Assembly (NCBI RefSeq): GCF_000340215.1
Contig: NW_006921532.1
Coordinates: 6,476,550-6,540,549 of the forward strand
Source of the DNA: Pseudocercospora fijiensis CIRAD86
Taxonomy: Eukaryota > Ascomycota > Dothideomycetes > Mycosphaerellales > Mycosphaerellaceae
DNA length: 64,000 nt
Direction of reading: 5' to 3'
Below, in pieces: positions 1 through 11,000 of this stretch. A program made the position numbers and the translations under genes. Within the stretch, counting starts at the first letter, position 1. Each line of letters opens with the position of its first letter. The notes under the pieces are model-generated. The model worked only from the letters and a program-made list of their open reading frames with translations, did not search any database and was not told the origin of the DNA.

Positions 1-46
1 GAACGACTCCCTCCGCACCAAGCAAGCGCAAAGTATGCATACCTAG

Positions 47-925
47 GTATTCGTTCATTTCCATCGTTCAATCGTTCCTTCATCATTGGGCGTCAGGCGC
101 GAGCACCACATCTTCGATTTGCTCGAAACGAAACCACCATGTCCATACATCGTTCGCAGCTTCCTGCGGCTACCAGAGCTCAATTTCATGGAGAACATGT
201 CGAGAGGTAACCTCGAAGCTCGACTCCGCAGCAACCAAGTTCGTGAAAAGCATAACCTCGTAGCAGTCCAGTCCCTCGAGCCGGCCTCGCTCGTGTCGCA
301 GTGGATGGCAGAGCTTACCGGCGCGGCGGCCTGGCTGGAGAGCATAACAGGCCTAGCTCACGGCGACATTCGTCCATCCAATCTGCTTCTCGATGCCTGC
401 GATCACCTGAAAACTTGCCGACTTCGATTGCGCAGCGAATATTGACCAACAAGAGCTAGAAGCGGGTATACCGGAGTGTAAGGCTCCGAGGCTAGTAAGG
501 AAAGGGGCATATTAGGAAGAGTTAGGACTACGAACAGAACAATTCGCTATTAGTAGTATCTACTACTATATAACGCGTAGGTATAAGCTATATAAGGATA
601 TCTATCTATCTAGCCTAGAGATAGTCGATCTACTACGGCGTAAAGTCTTTCTACTTATAACCTCGACCGATTCTAAGAATACTATAATTTAGAAATATTA
701 GTACGGAGAATACCCTTCGCTCTAACTACTAGCTACCTAAGTTAATAATATAGAAGAATATACAAGTAATAGTTCTATAGAGAAGCTAAGATAGGAATGT
801 CTTTAGTAGTGTGAGAATTAGAAAGCCCTAGTTAAACCTTATATTACTCGTAGCTACCTTCCGACGAGGAAGATAGCTCGTAACTATAATAAGATAATAG
901 GGCTTTATTATAACTTCCTCTAGTA
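47..925 (+). pseudogene. kinase-like protein pseudogene, partly RIP-mutated
   Basis: The frame shows the catalytic loop of a protein kinase-like fold (HGDIRPSNLLLD, about 360-395). One base further on, in the next frame, it continues as LADFDCA, the activation-segment DFG equivalent. The switch sits at an A4 run near 411-414, so one inserted A explains the frameshift. Downstream the same frame can be followed to about 920 (TEQFA, EIVDLL, GEYPSL), but it is broken by many TAG codons where CAG is expected. Upstream the frame is open from 47 without a usable ATG; an ATG at 35 runs into a stop at 44. The first 460 bases have normal composition and the rest is AT-rich and poor in CA/TG. The family resembles the small kinase-like proteins expanded in many Pezizomycotina. 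It is certainly non-functional as read; the exact family is inferred. Confidence 0.7.
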
Positions 926-1796
926 TATATAGTAAACCTAACCTCTTAAAATACTAAGCTAACTATATTAAGCGCTAATTAGGTCGCTTAGCTATATCCC
1001 CGAAAGTAGGGAGTACTAAGTACCTATCTATATAGTAAATAGTATACTAAGTATAGATAGGTAGCTATACGGATTCTCGAGAAAATATAGAATATACTTA
1101 ATAGACGATAAGGAGTAGACCGTAGGTATACGGACTAGCGTATAACGTCGCTTAAAGAACAGCCTAGCTCTAGAATAGATACCTTAGGCTATTCCCCTAG
1201 ATACCTAAAAAATAGTCTATAGCAGCTCCTTAAGTATACTATAGTAAACACGTAAGTCTATAAGTTTAATTAGGTTTATAGCTCTCCGATAGTAGACATC
1301 GCCAGTCCTATTGTTACCGTAGAAAATATCAGACGACTAAAAAAAACAATAAGAACACCTTGTCGAACGAGCAACAAGGAAAATTTCCGAGGCCGCTAAG
1401 TTGAAGTCCATATATGTCCAGACATATATGAAAGGGAAGGAATGAACTATCCTTCGCAGCACTCTGCAAGCGCAACGTCCACGTATCCAATTCGTTGATT
1501 TCTGGTCCAGAATTTCCATCCGTATCGTTTTCCCTTCGTAATCTGCATTACCTTGTTGTCCTTCTTCGAACGCCCAACTCCAACAATAGCACAAAACAAT
1601 CACCACCCACCCACCCCATGCAATGCAATGCAATGCAATCATATCCAACGCTTCAAATTTTCCGCCTTTTCCCACCGCGTCCCAAAAACGCCATGACTAT
1701 GCATTCATTCATTCATTCATTCATTCATTCATTCATTCATTCATTCCAACTCAAGCGAATTACCTCGATTCCTGGTCTCCTTTTTGCGTACTGCTA
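926..1796. other. intergenic: RIP-mutated AT-rich DNA, then normal DNA with microsatellites
   Basis: About 926-1330 is TA-rich and nearly free of CA/TG with stops in every frame, as expected for RIP-mutated repeat DNA of unknown type. From about 1340 composition is normal. The rest is the 3' flank of the ABC transporter gene and holds an ATGCA-type pentanucleotide repeat (1616-1640) and a CATT tetranucleotide repeat. The ORFs here are driven by those repeats and I do not regard them as genes. Confidence 0.6.
1702..1746. repeat. (CATT)n microsatellite
   Basis: About eleven uninterrupted copies of a CATT/ATTC tetranucleotide, about 50 bp beyond the stop codon of the ABC transporter gene and so probably in its 3' untranslated region. 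Confidence 0.95.
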
Positions 1797-4496
1797 CTAC
1801 TCGCCCCCCTCGCGTGCAGATTGTAGCTCGATGAGATCTTCATCCTTCTTCGAGACATCAAGCGTAGTACCCAAATCTCTGACTTCCTTACTGAGCTGCT
1901 TACTCCACAGCGCCACGTATTTGCCCTTCTTTCTAAACAATTCATCATGACTACCTCTCTCCACAATCTGTCCGTCATTGATGACCAAGATCAGGTCAGC
2001 GTGCTGGATAGTAGAAAGTCGATGGGCGACAATAAACGTCGTGCGATCGGCCGTGAGTCGCTTGAAAGCTTCTTGGATCAGAGCTTCGGTTTCGGCGTCG
2101 ATTTGCGAGGTGGCTTCGTCGAGGAGCACGATCTTGGGTCTTCGGAGGATGGCGCGAGCGATGGCGACGCGTTGTAACTCGCCTCCGGAGAGCTTGACGC
2201 CTCGTTCACCCACCGTGGCTTTGTAGCCATCCGGGAAAGTCATGATTTTGTCGTGGATTGCAGCAGCTCTGCACGCATCATGGACTTCCTGATCAGTTGC
2301 ATCGAGGCGGGCGTATCGAATGTTTTCCATGATGGACACGTTGAACAGGGACGGATCTTGAGGCACCATGCCGAAGGAATCGCGCATGCTGTCCAGCGTC
2401 ACTTCTCGGATGTCCTGTCCATCTATCCGAATGGCACCCTCCGCGACGTCGTAGTAACGGTAGAGCAGCTTCAAAATAGTGGACTTGCCACCCCCAGTCT
2501 CTCCAACGAGCGCTACCGTCTGGCCTGGCTTGACTCTGAAGTTGACATCCTTGAGTGTGGCTCTCCGCGGATCGTAGCTGAAGTTGACGTGATCGAAGAC
2601 GACTTCGCCTTGCGAGATCTTGATGTCTTTGGCGTTTGGCGAGTTGGTGACGGTTGCTTTCGTGGTCAAAAGCTGGAGGAGACGCTCGGAGTCAATGAGC
2701 ATTTGCGAAACCCTGCGGACCGAATATGACACATTCGCAAGTGGATATTCGATCGACCTCCAATAGGTGACCAGAGTGACAAAGCTACCGACAGGCGCAC
2801 GACCTTGTGCAACTCGAGTCGCGGCCAGCATGACTGCAGTAAGGCGACCGACAAGCATGATGAATGACTGTGCAGCAGCTCCCAGGTGATAAGCCAGGTA
2901 GTACTTCCATTCGGCGAGGTTGAAGCTATCGACCGTGTTGACGTAGCGCTGTGTCTCGTACTGTCGTCGGTTGAAGTGCGAAACGGTGCTCCAGTTGACA
3001 ATGGCCTCAGTCTGCACTTTCGACTCATTCCGCCACGCCGCGTTAAAGTTGCGGCGGTGCCTCATGCTCCATGCTGTGACTTTAGTGCCGATCCAGACAT
3101 ATGCGATTCCGACTCCAATCAGGATGATTGCCATGTAGACATCGAACAGGAAAGATACGTAGACGAATGCTACGATCAAGTCGAAGAACATGGGCGCCAC
3201 TTCGAAGAGGAAGAAGTCCACCAGATTCTGCAATGTAGTTCCCTGGTCGACAGCTCGAATCAGCTCGCCACAGTCCTTCTCATTGTGAAAGTCCATGGAA
3301 AGTCCCATGATGTGGCTGAATGCCGTAGTCGAGATCTTCTTGTAGCCGTATTGTTCGATTGGAATTTGAGCCAACTGCTTGATCAATGGCAGACAAGCTG
3401 GGGAGTCCAGCGAAGCATAGAGCACCCACAGACCGATGGCTTTCCAAGGCGCTTGCCCAGTCATTCCAGTTTGCGAAAGCTCGGTCACGATGATACCCAA
3501 CTGACGAGGAACCAAGATGTTCAGCGCACGCTCGGCGAGGATGATGACCGCGATGACCGCGAAGCAGGCTTGCACAAGACGATCTTTCCAGGGAAGCAGC
3601 ATGGGCAGGAAAATTTGGAACTCCTTGATGTAGCCAAGCCAGCTACCGGATTCTTCGAGACGCTTTTGCTGCTGTTTCTTGAGCTCCTTGTCACGTTCTG
3701 GCTCCTCGCTGTCAGAATCGATATCGACATCATCGTCATCGTGCTTGACCGTATCCGAGTCGCCCGCATCAGTATTCGAAGCGCTTCCAGATGCTCCATT
3801 GCACAGGACGCTGTCTCTTGGCGAGGGAGAAGTGCTTCCTGGTTTTGGCTTTTTCCCGTTCGCGCTCCCGTTTGCGCTTCCATGTACGCCGGCGCGGAGT
3901 AGAGCCTCGCTCTCAGCGTCCAACTTCACACTCTTGGGGCGGTCATGGAGAGCAAGTGCGCTGATTGTCAAGAACACAGCCACCAGCAGCGCTGTACGCG
4001 CCACGCAGAGCGCCACGCGAGCGCTGGAGTAGTCGTTTTCGGGCGAAGCAGAAATGGAATGGGGAAGATGTGATGTGATGTGGAGTGTAAAGAGCGGAAT
4101 GTCGAAGGCAAGTGCGAGCAGCCAAGCTCCCAGATATGGATGCCATAGCGGCTTTTTGTTTTCGAGGAGGCCGAGGAGGAGAGAGGCGTGCACGGCGAAC
4201 AGCAAGATAAGATAGACGATGTAGTCTTGTGAAGCGTACCAGGCAGGTTGCTGCAGGGATTGTACGATGGCCAAAAGGGCTTCAGCTGCCGCAGTCACGG
4301 TCACTGCAGCTTGCAAGGCGATGGCGGCATGTCTGCGAGATCTGGAGCCGGCATGCGCCGACGGATGCTGCAAGAGGCAGCCAGCGGTGGTCTTGGCGGC
4401 GACGAAATATGTTCCAGTCACAATGGGAGCAATGTAGTGCAAGGCTGCGATTGCGATTGCGATGGCGCTGGCCGGTGCGCCGCCTGTCGTGGCCAT
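1797..4496 (-). CDS. HMT1-type vacuolar ABC half-transporter
   Basis: An intronless 899-residue protein of the ABCB half-transporter class that includes fission yeast Hmt1, which moves phytochelatin or glutathione conjugates into the vacuole for heavy-metal tolerance. An N-terminal domain of hydrophobic segments (about 10-180) is followed by an acidic Ser/Gly-rich linker (about 200-285), a six-helix ABC membrane domain (about 300-600) and one nucleotide-binding domain. The ATPase motifs are intact: Walker A GETGGGKST (665-673), Q-loop Gln713, signature LSGGE (769-773), Walker B IVLLDEATS (789-797) and H-loop His825. The extra N-terminal membrane domain and the overall length fit Hmt1 rather than mitochondrial Atm1. 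The ATG at 4496 is the first in frame and begins a hydrophobic segment. The substrate is inferred from the family. The gene sits directly beside the large satellite, which lies upstream of its promoter. Confidence 0.9.
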   Translation of the reverse strand: MATTGGAPASAIAIAIAALHYIAPIVTGTYFVAAKTTAGCLLQHPSAHAGSRSRRHAAIALQAAVTVTAAAEALLAIVQSLQQPAWYASQDYIVYLILLFAVHASLLLGLLENKKPLWHPYLGAWLLALAFDIPLFTLHITSHLPHSISASPENDYSSARVALCVARTALLVAVFLTISALALHDRPKSVKLDAESEALLRAGVHGSANGSANGKKPKPGSTSPSPRDSVLCNGASGSASNTDAGDSDTVKHDDDDVDIDSDSEEPERDKELKKQQQKRLEESGSWLGYIKEFQIFLPMLLPWKDRLVQACFAVIAVIILAERALNILVPRQLGIIVTELSQTGMTGQAPWKAIGLWVLYASLDSPACLPLIKQLAQIPIEQYGYKKISTTAFSHIMGLSMDFHNEKDCGELIRAVDQGTTLQNLVDFFLFEVAPMFFDLIVAFVYVSFLFDVYMAIILIGVGIAYVWIGTKVTAWSMRHRRNFNAAWRNESKVQTEAIVNWSTVSHFNRRQYETQRYVNTVDSFNLAEWKYYLAYHLGAAAQSFIMLVGRLTAVMLAATRVAQGRAPVGSFVTLVTYWRSIEYPLANVSYSVRRVSQMLIDSERLLQLLTTKATVTNSPNAKDIKISQGEVVFDHVNFSYDPRRATLKDVNFRVKPGQTVALVGETGGGKSTILKLLYRYYDVAEGAIRIDGQDIREVTLDSMRDSFGMVPQDPSLFNVSIMENIRYARLDATDQEVHDACRAAAIHDKIMTFPDGYKATVGERGVKLSGGELQRVAIARAILRRPKIVLLDEATSQIDAETEALIQEAFKRLTADRTTFIVAHRLSTIQHADLILVINDGQIVERGSHDELFRKKGKYVALWSKQLSKEVRDLGTTLDVSKKDEDLIELQSAREGGE

Positions 4497-5084
4497 GGTG
4501 GCGTTCGGCAGGTTCGGCAGGTTCGGAGTCGGTGCGGTCGAAAAGGGAGTCCTCAGTCGTTAAACGTTTTGCCTTGCTGCCGTCAGAATGGAAAGGCCGC
4601 CGCTAGCCGTGATGCCGGAGCGAGTCGACGGTGGAGGAGTTCCGCTGGCCTCCAGCAGACGATGTGTGCGTGCGTGCGTGCGTGCGAATGGGCGGCAGCC
4701 TGACTCATGCGTGCGTGCGGTGCGTAGCAAACACTCGAGTCGAGCTCGCTCCGAGGGTCTATCTATGGTCGATGCCATCGCATCCCAGAGCGCGTCGGAA
4801 GCTCTCACCGACGCTCGGTCGGTCAATCAACGTGGCATCGCCGTCTTCCACCCGTCTCGTGGCACGGAGCAAGGAGGGGGACAATCATGGTGCGTAGCGC
4901 AAGTGCTCCTATGCATTTCACGGGACACTCTCCTCCTCGCCACGCCCACGCCCACGCGAAGCGAAGCGGTGAACCGCCATCCCTTGTCGCCTGCGGGCGT
5001 GAGAGGCCGCCAAGACAGTGGCTGGGGATTACTAACGTCTATAATATAACAACTCTATAATATAACAACTCAACAAAAAATGGG
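4497..5084. promoter_or_regulatory. upstream region of the ABC transporter gene
   Basis: Normal-composition DNA with a GTGC tetranucleotide repeat (about 4662-4686), presumably promoter and 5' leader of the minus-strand transporter gene. Overlapping ORFs on both strands look like shadows. At its distal edge a 16-bp sequence (CTATAATATAACAACT) is tandemly duplicated at 5039-5070, immediately before the satellite begins. Confidence 0.5.
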
Positions 5085-8000
5085 GGCCCTTTAGGCTTAG
5101 TGCGGCTCAAAACGACCGAAAAGCCGACTCTAATTAGTCGGCGGCGAGGAACTTTAAAATTTCTCGATTCTCGCGTAGTCCGGAGGGCGTAGGAGTCGTA
5201 GAATCGACTATAACGCTCCGGCGCCGCGATAGTAGTGTTTCCGAGGCCGTCTCCGTCGTTTACGCCTAATCCGGCGGCGTTTTTTACTCGAGGCGGTATC
5301 GTTCGCGCCTAATCCGGCGGTATTTACTTAGAGCGGTAGGCTCGAAAGGCTTATCCTACGCGTTCCGGATAGTACTACTCGCTATAGGCGTTTTATAGGG
5401 TACTTATAGTAGGCGTTAGATAAGGTACTCGCTATAAATAGTTCGAATCCTATTTAACTATAGGCGTTTTAGATAGTATTTACTATAAGCGTTTCGGATA
5501 GTACTACTCGCTATAGCTATCTTAGATAGTTACCGCTATAAGCGTTTCGAATATTACTACTCGCTATAAGCGTTTTTAGTAGTATTTACTATAAGCGTTT
5601 CGGATTAGACTTGCTATAAGTATTCTAAATAGGACTTACTATAGGTATTTTAGATAGTCCTACTTGCTATAAGCGTTCCTAATAGTACTTGCTATTTGCG
5701 TTCCGGATAGACTTCCTCTACGCGTTCCGGATAAGACTTAGTATAAGCGTTTCGGATTAGAATTGCTATATAGTGCGTTCTAAATAAAACTTAGTATAGG
5801 CGTTATAGACAGTAGTACTAACTATTAGCGCTCCGGATTAGAGTTATTAGACTTACTATACGCGTTCTAAATAGTACTTAGTATTATAAGCGTTCTGAAT
5901 TAGACCTATTATAGGCGTTATAGATAATAGTTAGCTTATCCTACGCGTTCCGGATAGTACTACTCGCTATAGATATTCTATAGAGTACTCGCTATAGGCG
6001 TTATATAGGGTACTCGCTATAGATAGTTCGAATACTATTTAACTATAGGCGTTTTAGATAGTATTTGCTATAAGCGTTCCGGATAGTACTACTCGCTATA
6101 GGCCTTCCGGATAGTGCTTAGTACAAGTATTTAGTTTCGGATTAGACTTAGTCTTACTTTATACATTCCGGATAAGACTTTCTATAAGCGTTTCGGATTA
6201 GACTTGCGTATAGTATACGCCTTCCGGTTTATATCGGACTAACTATACTAAGCGTTTAAAATAAGGCTTGTCCTACGCGTTCCGGACAGTACTGCTTGCT
6301 ATAGGTATTCTATAGAGTGCTCGCTATAGGCGTTCTCTAAGGTACTCGTAGCAGGCGTTATGTAGGGTACTCGCTATAGGTAGTTAAAATACTGTTTGCT
6401 GTAGGCGTTTTAGATAGTGTTTGCTATAAGCGTTCCGGATAGTACTACTTGCTATAGATATCTCGGATAATATAGTTACCGCTACAAGCGTTTCGAATAT
6501 TGCTACTCGCTATGAGCGCTTTTAGTAGTGTTTGCTGTAGGCGTTTCGGATTAGACTTGCTGTACGTATTCTAAATAGCACTTGCTGTAGGTACTTTAGA
6601 TAGTCCTGCTTGCTGTAGGCGTTCTTAGTAGTGCTTGCTGTTAGCGTTCCGGATAGTCTTACTCTACGCGTTTCGGATAAGACTTAGTATAGGCATTTCG
6701 GATTAGAATTGCTATATAGCGCGTTTTAAATAGACCTTCGTGTTCTAAATAGTACTTAGTATTATAGGCGTTCTAAATTAGACTTTTTATAGGCGTTATA
6801 GATAATAGTTGGCTTATCCTGCGCCTTCCGGATAGTGCTACTCGCTACAGATATTCTATAGAGTACTCGCTATAGGCGTTTTGTAGGGTACTCGTAGTAG
6901 GCGTTATATAAGGTACTCGCTATAAATAGTTCGAATACTATTAAACTATAGGCGTTTTAGATAGTATTTGCTATAGGCATTCCGGATAGTACTGCTCGCT
7001 ATAGATATCTTAGACGGTTGCCGCTATAAGCGTTTCGAATATTACTACTCGCTATAATCGGGTTTAGTAGTATTTACTATAAGCGTTTCGAATATAACTT
7101 GCTATAAGTATTCTAAATAGTACTTACTATAGGTAATTTAATAGTACTACTTGCTATAAGCGTTCTTAATAGTACTTGCTATTAGCGCTCCGGATTGGAC
7201 TTACTATACGCAATCCGGATAGTACTACTCGCTATAAGCCTTCCGGATAGTACTTAATATAAGTATTTAGTTTCGGATTAGACTTAGATAGTTAGACTTG
7301 CTCTATACATTTCAGATAAGACTTTCTATAAGCGTTTCGGATTAGACTTGCTATACGCGTACCGGTTTATATAGAACTAACTATACTAAGCGTTTAAAAT
7401 GAGGCCTGTCCTACGCGTTCCGGATAGTACTACTGCTATAGATATACCGTATTATATAGAGTGCTCGCTATAGGCGTTTTATAAGGTACTCGTAGTAGGT
7501 GCTATATAGGCTACTCGCTCTAAGTAGTTCGAATGCTGTTTGCTATAGGCGTTTTAGATAGTATTTGCTATAAGCGTTCCGGATAGTACTACTCGCTATA
7601 GGCCTTCCGGGTAGTACTTAGTATAAGTACTTAGTCTTAGATTGGACTTAGACTTACTTTATATATTCCGGACAAGACTTTCTGTAGGCGTTTCGGATTA
7701 GATTATTAGACTTGCTATACGCGTTCCGGTTTATATAGGACGAACTATACTAAGCGTTTAAAATAAGGCTTGTCCTACGCGTTCCGGATAGTACTACTCG
7801 CTATAGATATCTTAGATAGTTACCGCTATAGGCGTTTCGAGTATTACTACTCGCTATAGGCGTTTTTAGTAGTATTCACTATAAGCGTTTCGGATATAAC
7901 TTGCTCTAAGTATTATAAATAGTACTTACTATAGGTATTTTAGAAAGTACTACTTACTATAAGCGTTCGTAATAGTACTTACTATTACCGTTCTAAATTA

Positions 8001-11000
8001 GACCTACTATACGCGTTCCGGATAGTACTTACTCTACGCGTTCCGGATAAGACTTAGTATAAGCGTTTCGGATTAGAATTACTATATAGCGCGTTCTAAA
8101 TAAAACTTAGTATAGGCGTTATAGACAGTAGTACTAATAGGTAGCGCTCCGGATTAGACTTACTATACGCCTTCTTAATAGTACTTAGTATTATAAGCGT
8201 TCTAAATTAGACCTATTATAGGCGTTATAGATGATAGTTAGCTTATCCTACGCGTTCCGGATAGTACTACTCGCTATAGATATTCTATAGAGTACTCGTA
8301 GTAGGCGTTATATAGGCCCTATAGGGTATTCGCTATAAATAGTTCGAATGCTATTTAACTATAGGCGTTTTAGATAGTATTTGCTATAAGCGTTCCGGAT
8401 AGTACTACTCGCTATAGGCCTTCCGGATAGTGCTTAGTATAAGTATTTAGTTTCGGATTAGACTTAGTCTTACTTTATACATTCCGGATAAGACTTTCTA
8501 TAAGCGTTTCGGATTAGACTTGCGTATAGTATACGCCTTCCGGTTTATATCGGACCAACTATACTAAGCGTTTAAAATAAGGCTTGTCCTACGCGTTCTA
8601 TATAGTATAATCGCTATAGGTATTCTATAGAGTACTCGCTATAGGCGTCTTTAGTAGTATTTTCTATAGGTGTTTCGGATATAACTTGCTATAGGTATTC
8701 TAAATAGCACTTACTATAGGTATTTTAGATAGTCCTGCTTGCTATAGGCGTTCTTAGTAGTACCTGCTATTAGCGTTCCGAATTAGACTTACTATACGCG
8801 TTCCGGATAGTATCTACTCTACGCGTTTCGGATAAGACTTAGTATAGGCGTCTCGGATTAGAATTGCTATATAGCGCGTTCCAAACAGAACTTGGTATAA
8901 GCGTTATAGATAGTAGTACTAACTATTAGCGCTCCGGATTAGACTTGCTATACGCGTTCCGAATAGTACTTACTAAGTTACTATTATAAACGTTCTAAAT
9001 CAGACTTTCTATAGGCGTTATAGATAGTAGTTAGCTTGTCCTACGCGTTCCGGTCCCCGGATAGTACTACTCGCTATAGGTATTCTATAGAGTACTCGCT
9101 ATAGGCGTTTTATAGGGTACTTACGGCCCCTTTAGGCTTACTACGGCTTAAAATAAGCTAAAAGCCGACTCTGCTTAGCTATAGCCGAGGAACTTTAAAA
9201 TTTCTTAGTTTACGAGCGGTTCGGAGATTATAGGAGTCGTAGTATATAGTTCGTAAGCGGTTCGGAGATTGTAGGAGTCGTAGTATATATCGTAAGGCTA
9301 CGATAGTATTATTTCCGATGCTATATCGGTCGTTTATACCTAATCCGGCGGTATTTGCTCGAGGCGGTATACTCGAAAGGCTTAGCCTACGCGTTTTGGA
9401 TAGTACTACTCGCTATAGATATTCTATAGAGTACTCGCTATAGGCGCTTTATAAGGTACTCGTAGTAGGCGTTATATAAGGTACTCGCTATAAGTAGTTC
9501 GAATACTATTTAGTAACTATAGGCATTTTAGATAGTATCTACTATAAGCGTTCCGGAAAGTACTACTCGCTAAAGATATCTCGGATAATTATCGCTATAA
9601 GCGTTTCGAATATTACTACTCGCTATAAGCGTTTTTAGCAGTATTTGCTATAGGCGTTTCGGGCGTTTTAGATTAGACTTACTATAGGTATTCTAAATAG
9701 CACTTGCTATAGGTATTTTAGATAGTACTACTTGCTTTAAGCGTTCTTAGTAGTACTTACTATTAGCGTTCCGAATTAGACTTGCTATATACGTTCCGGA
9801 TAGTACTTACTCTACGCGTTCCGGATAAGACTTAGTATAAGCGTTTCGGATTAGAATTGCTATATAGCGCGTTCTAAATAGAACTTAGTATAGGCGTTTT
9901 AGATAGTAGTGCTAACTGTTAGCGCTCTAGATTAGACTTACTATACGCGTTCCGAATAGTACTTACTATTATAAGTGCTCTAAGTTAGCCTTACTATAGG
10001 CGTTGTTAGTAACAGTTAGCTTATTCTACGCGTTCCGGATAGTACTGCTCGCTATAGATGTTCTATAGAGTACTCGCTATAGGCGTTCTATAGGGTACTT
10101 AGAGTAGGCGTTATATAGGGTACTCGCTACAGATAGTTCGAATGCTGTTTAACTATAGGCGTTTTAGATAGTACTTACTATAAGCGTTCCGGATAGTGCT
10201 GCTCGCTATAGTCTTAGCCTATAGGCCTTCCGGATAGTGCTTAATATAAGTATTTAGTTTCGGATTAGACTTAGACTTAATTTATACATTCCGGATAAGA
10301 CTTTCTATAAGCGTTTTAGATTAGACTTAGTATACGCGTTCCGGTTTATATAGGACTAACTATACTAAGCGTTTAAAATAAGGCTTGTCCTACCGACTCC
10401 TACGCGTTCCGTATAGTACTACTCGCTATAGGTGTTCTATAGAGTGCTCGCTATAGGCGTTTTATAAGGTACTCGCAGTAGGCGTTATATAGGGTATCCG
10501 CTAAAAGTAGTTCTAATGCTATTTACTATAGCCTATAGGCGTTTTAGATAGTATTTGCTATAGGCGTTCCGGATAGTGCTACTCGCTATAGATATCTCGG
10601 ATAGTTACCGCTACAAGCGTTTCGAATAACACTACTCGCTATAAGCGTTTTTAGTAGCATTTACTATAGGCGTTTTAGATATAACTTGCTATAAGTATTC
10701 TAAATAGTACTTACTATAGGTATTTTAGAAAGTACTACTTGCTATAGGCGTTCTTAGTAGTACTTACTATTAGCGTTCTATATTAGACTTACTATACGCG
10801 TTTCGGACAGTACTTACTATACGCGTTCCGGATAAGACTTAGTATAGGCGATCCGTATTAGAGTTACTATATAGCGCGTTCTAAATAAAACTTAGTATAG
10901 GCGTTATAGATAGTAGTACTAACTGTTAGCGCTCCGGATTAGACTTACTATACGCGTTCCGAATAGTACTTAGTATTATAAGCGTTCCAAATTAGAATTC

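Noticed and set aside
1495..1950. 151-residue plus-strand ORF across the CATT repeat
   Set aside because: Openness results from the microsatellite (His/Ser/Phe/Ile repeat) and antisense overlap with the transporter gene's end.
2886..3902. 338-residue plus-strand ORF inside the ABC transporter
   Set aside because: Antisense shadow of a gene with all ATPase motifs intact.
5440..5465. GTTCGAATCC in the satellite as a tRNA T-arm or B box
   Set aside because: The loop is one base too long, no A box or acceptor stem accompanies it, and variants of the same sequence recur in every module.
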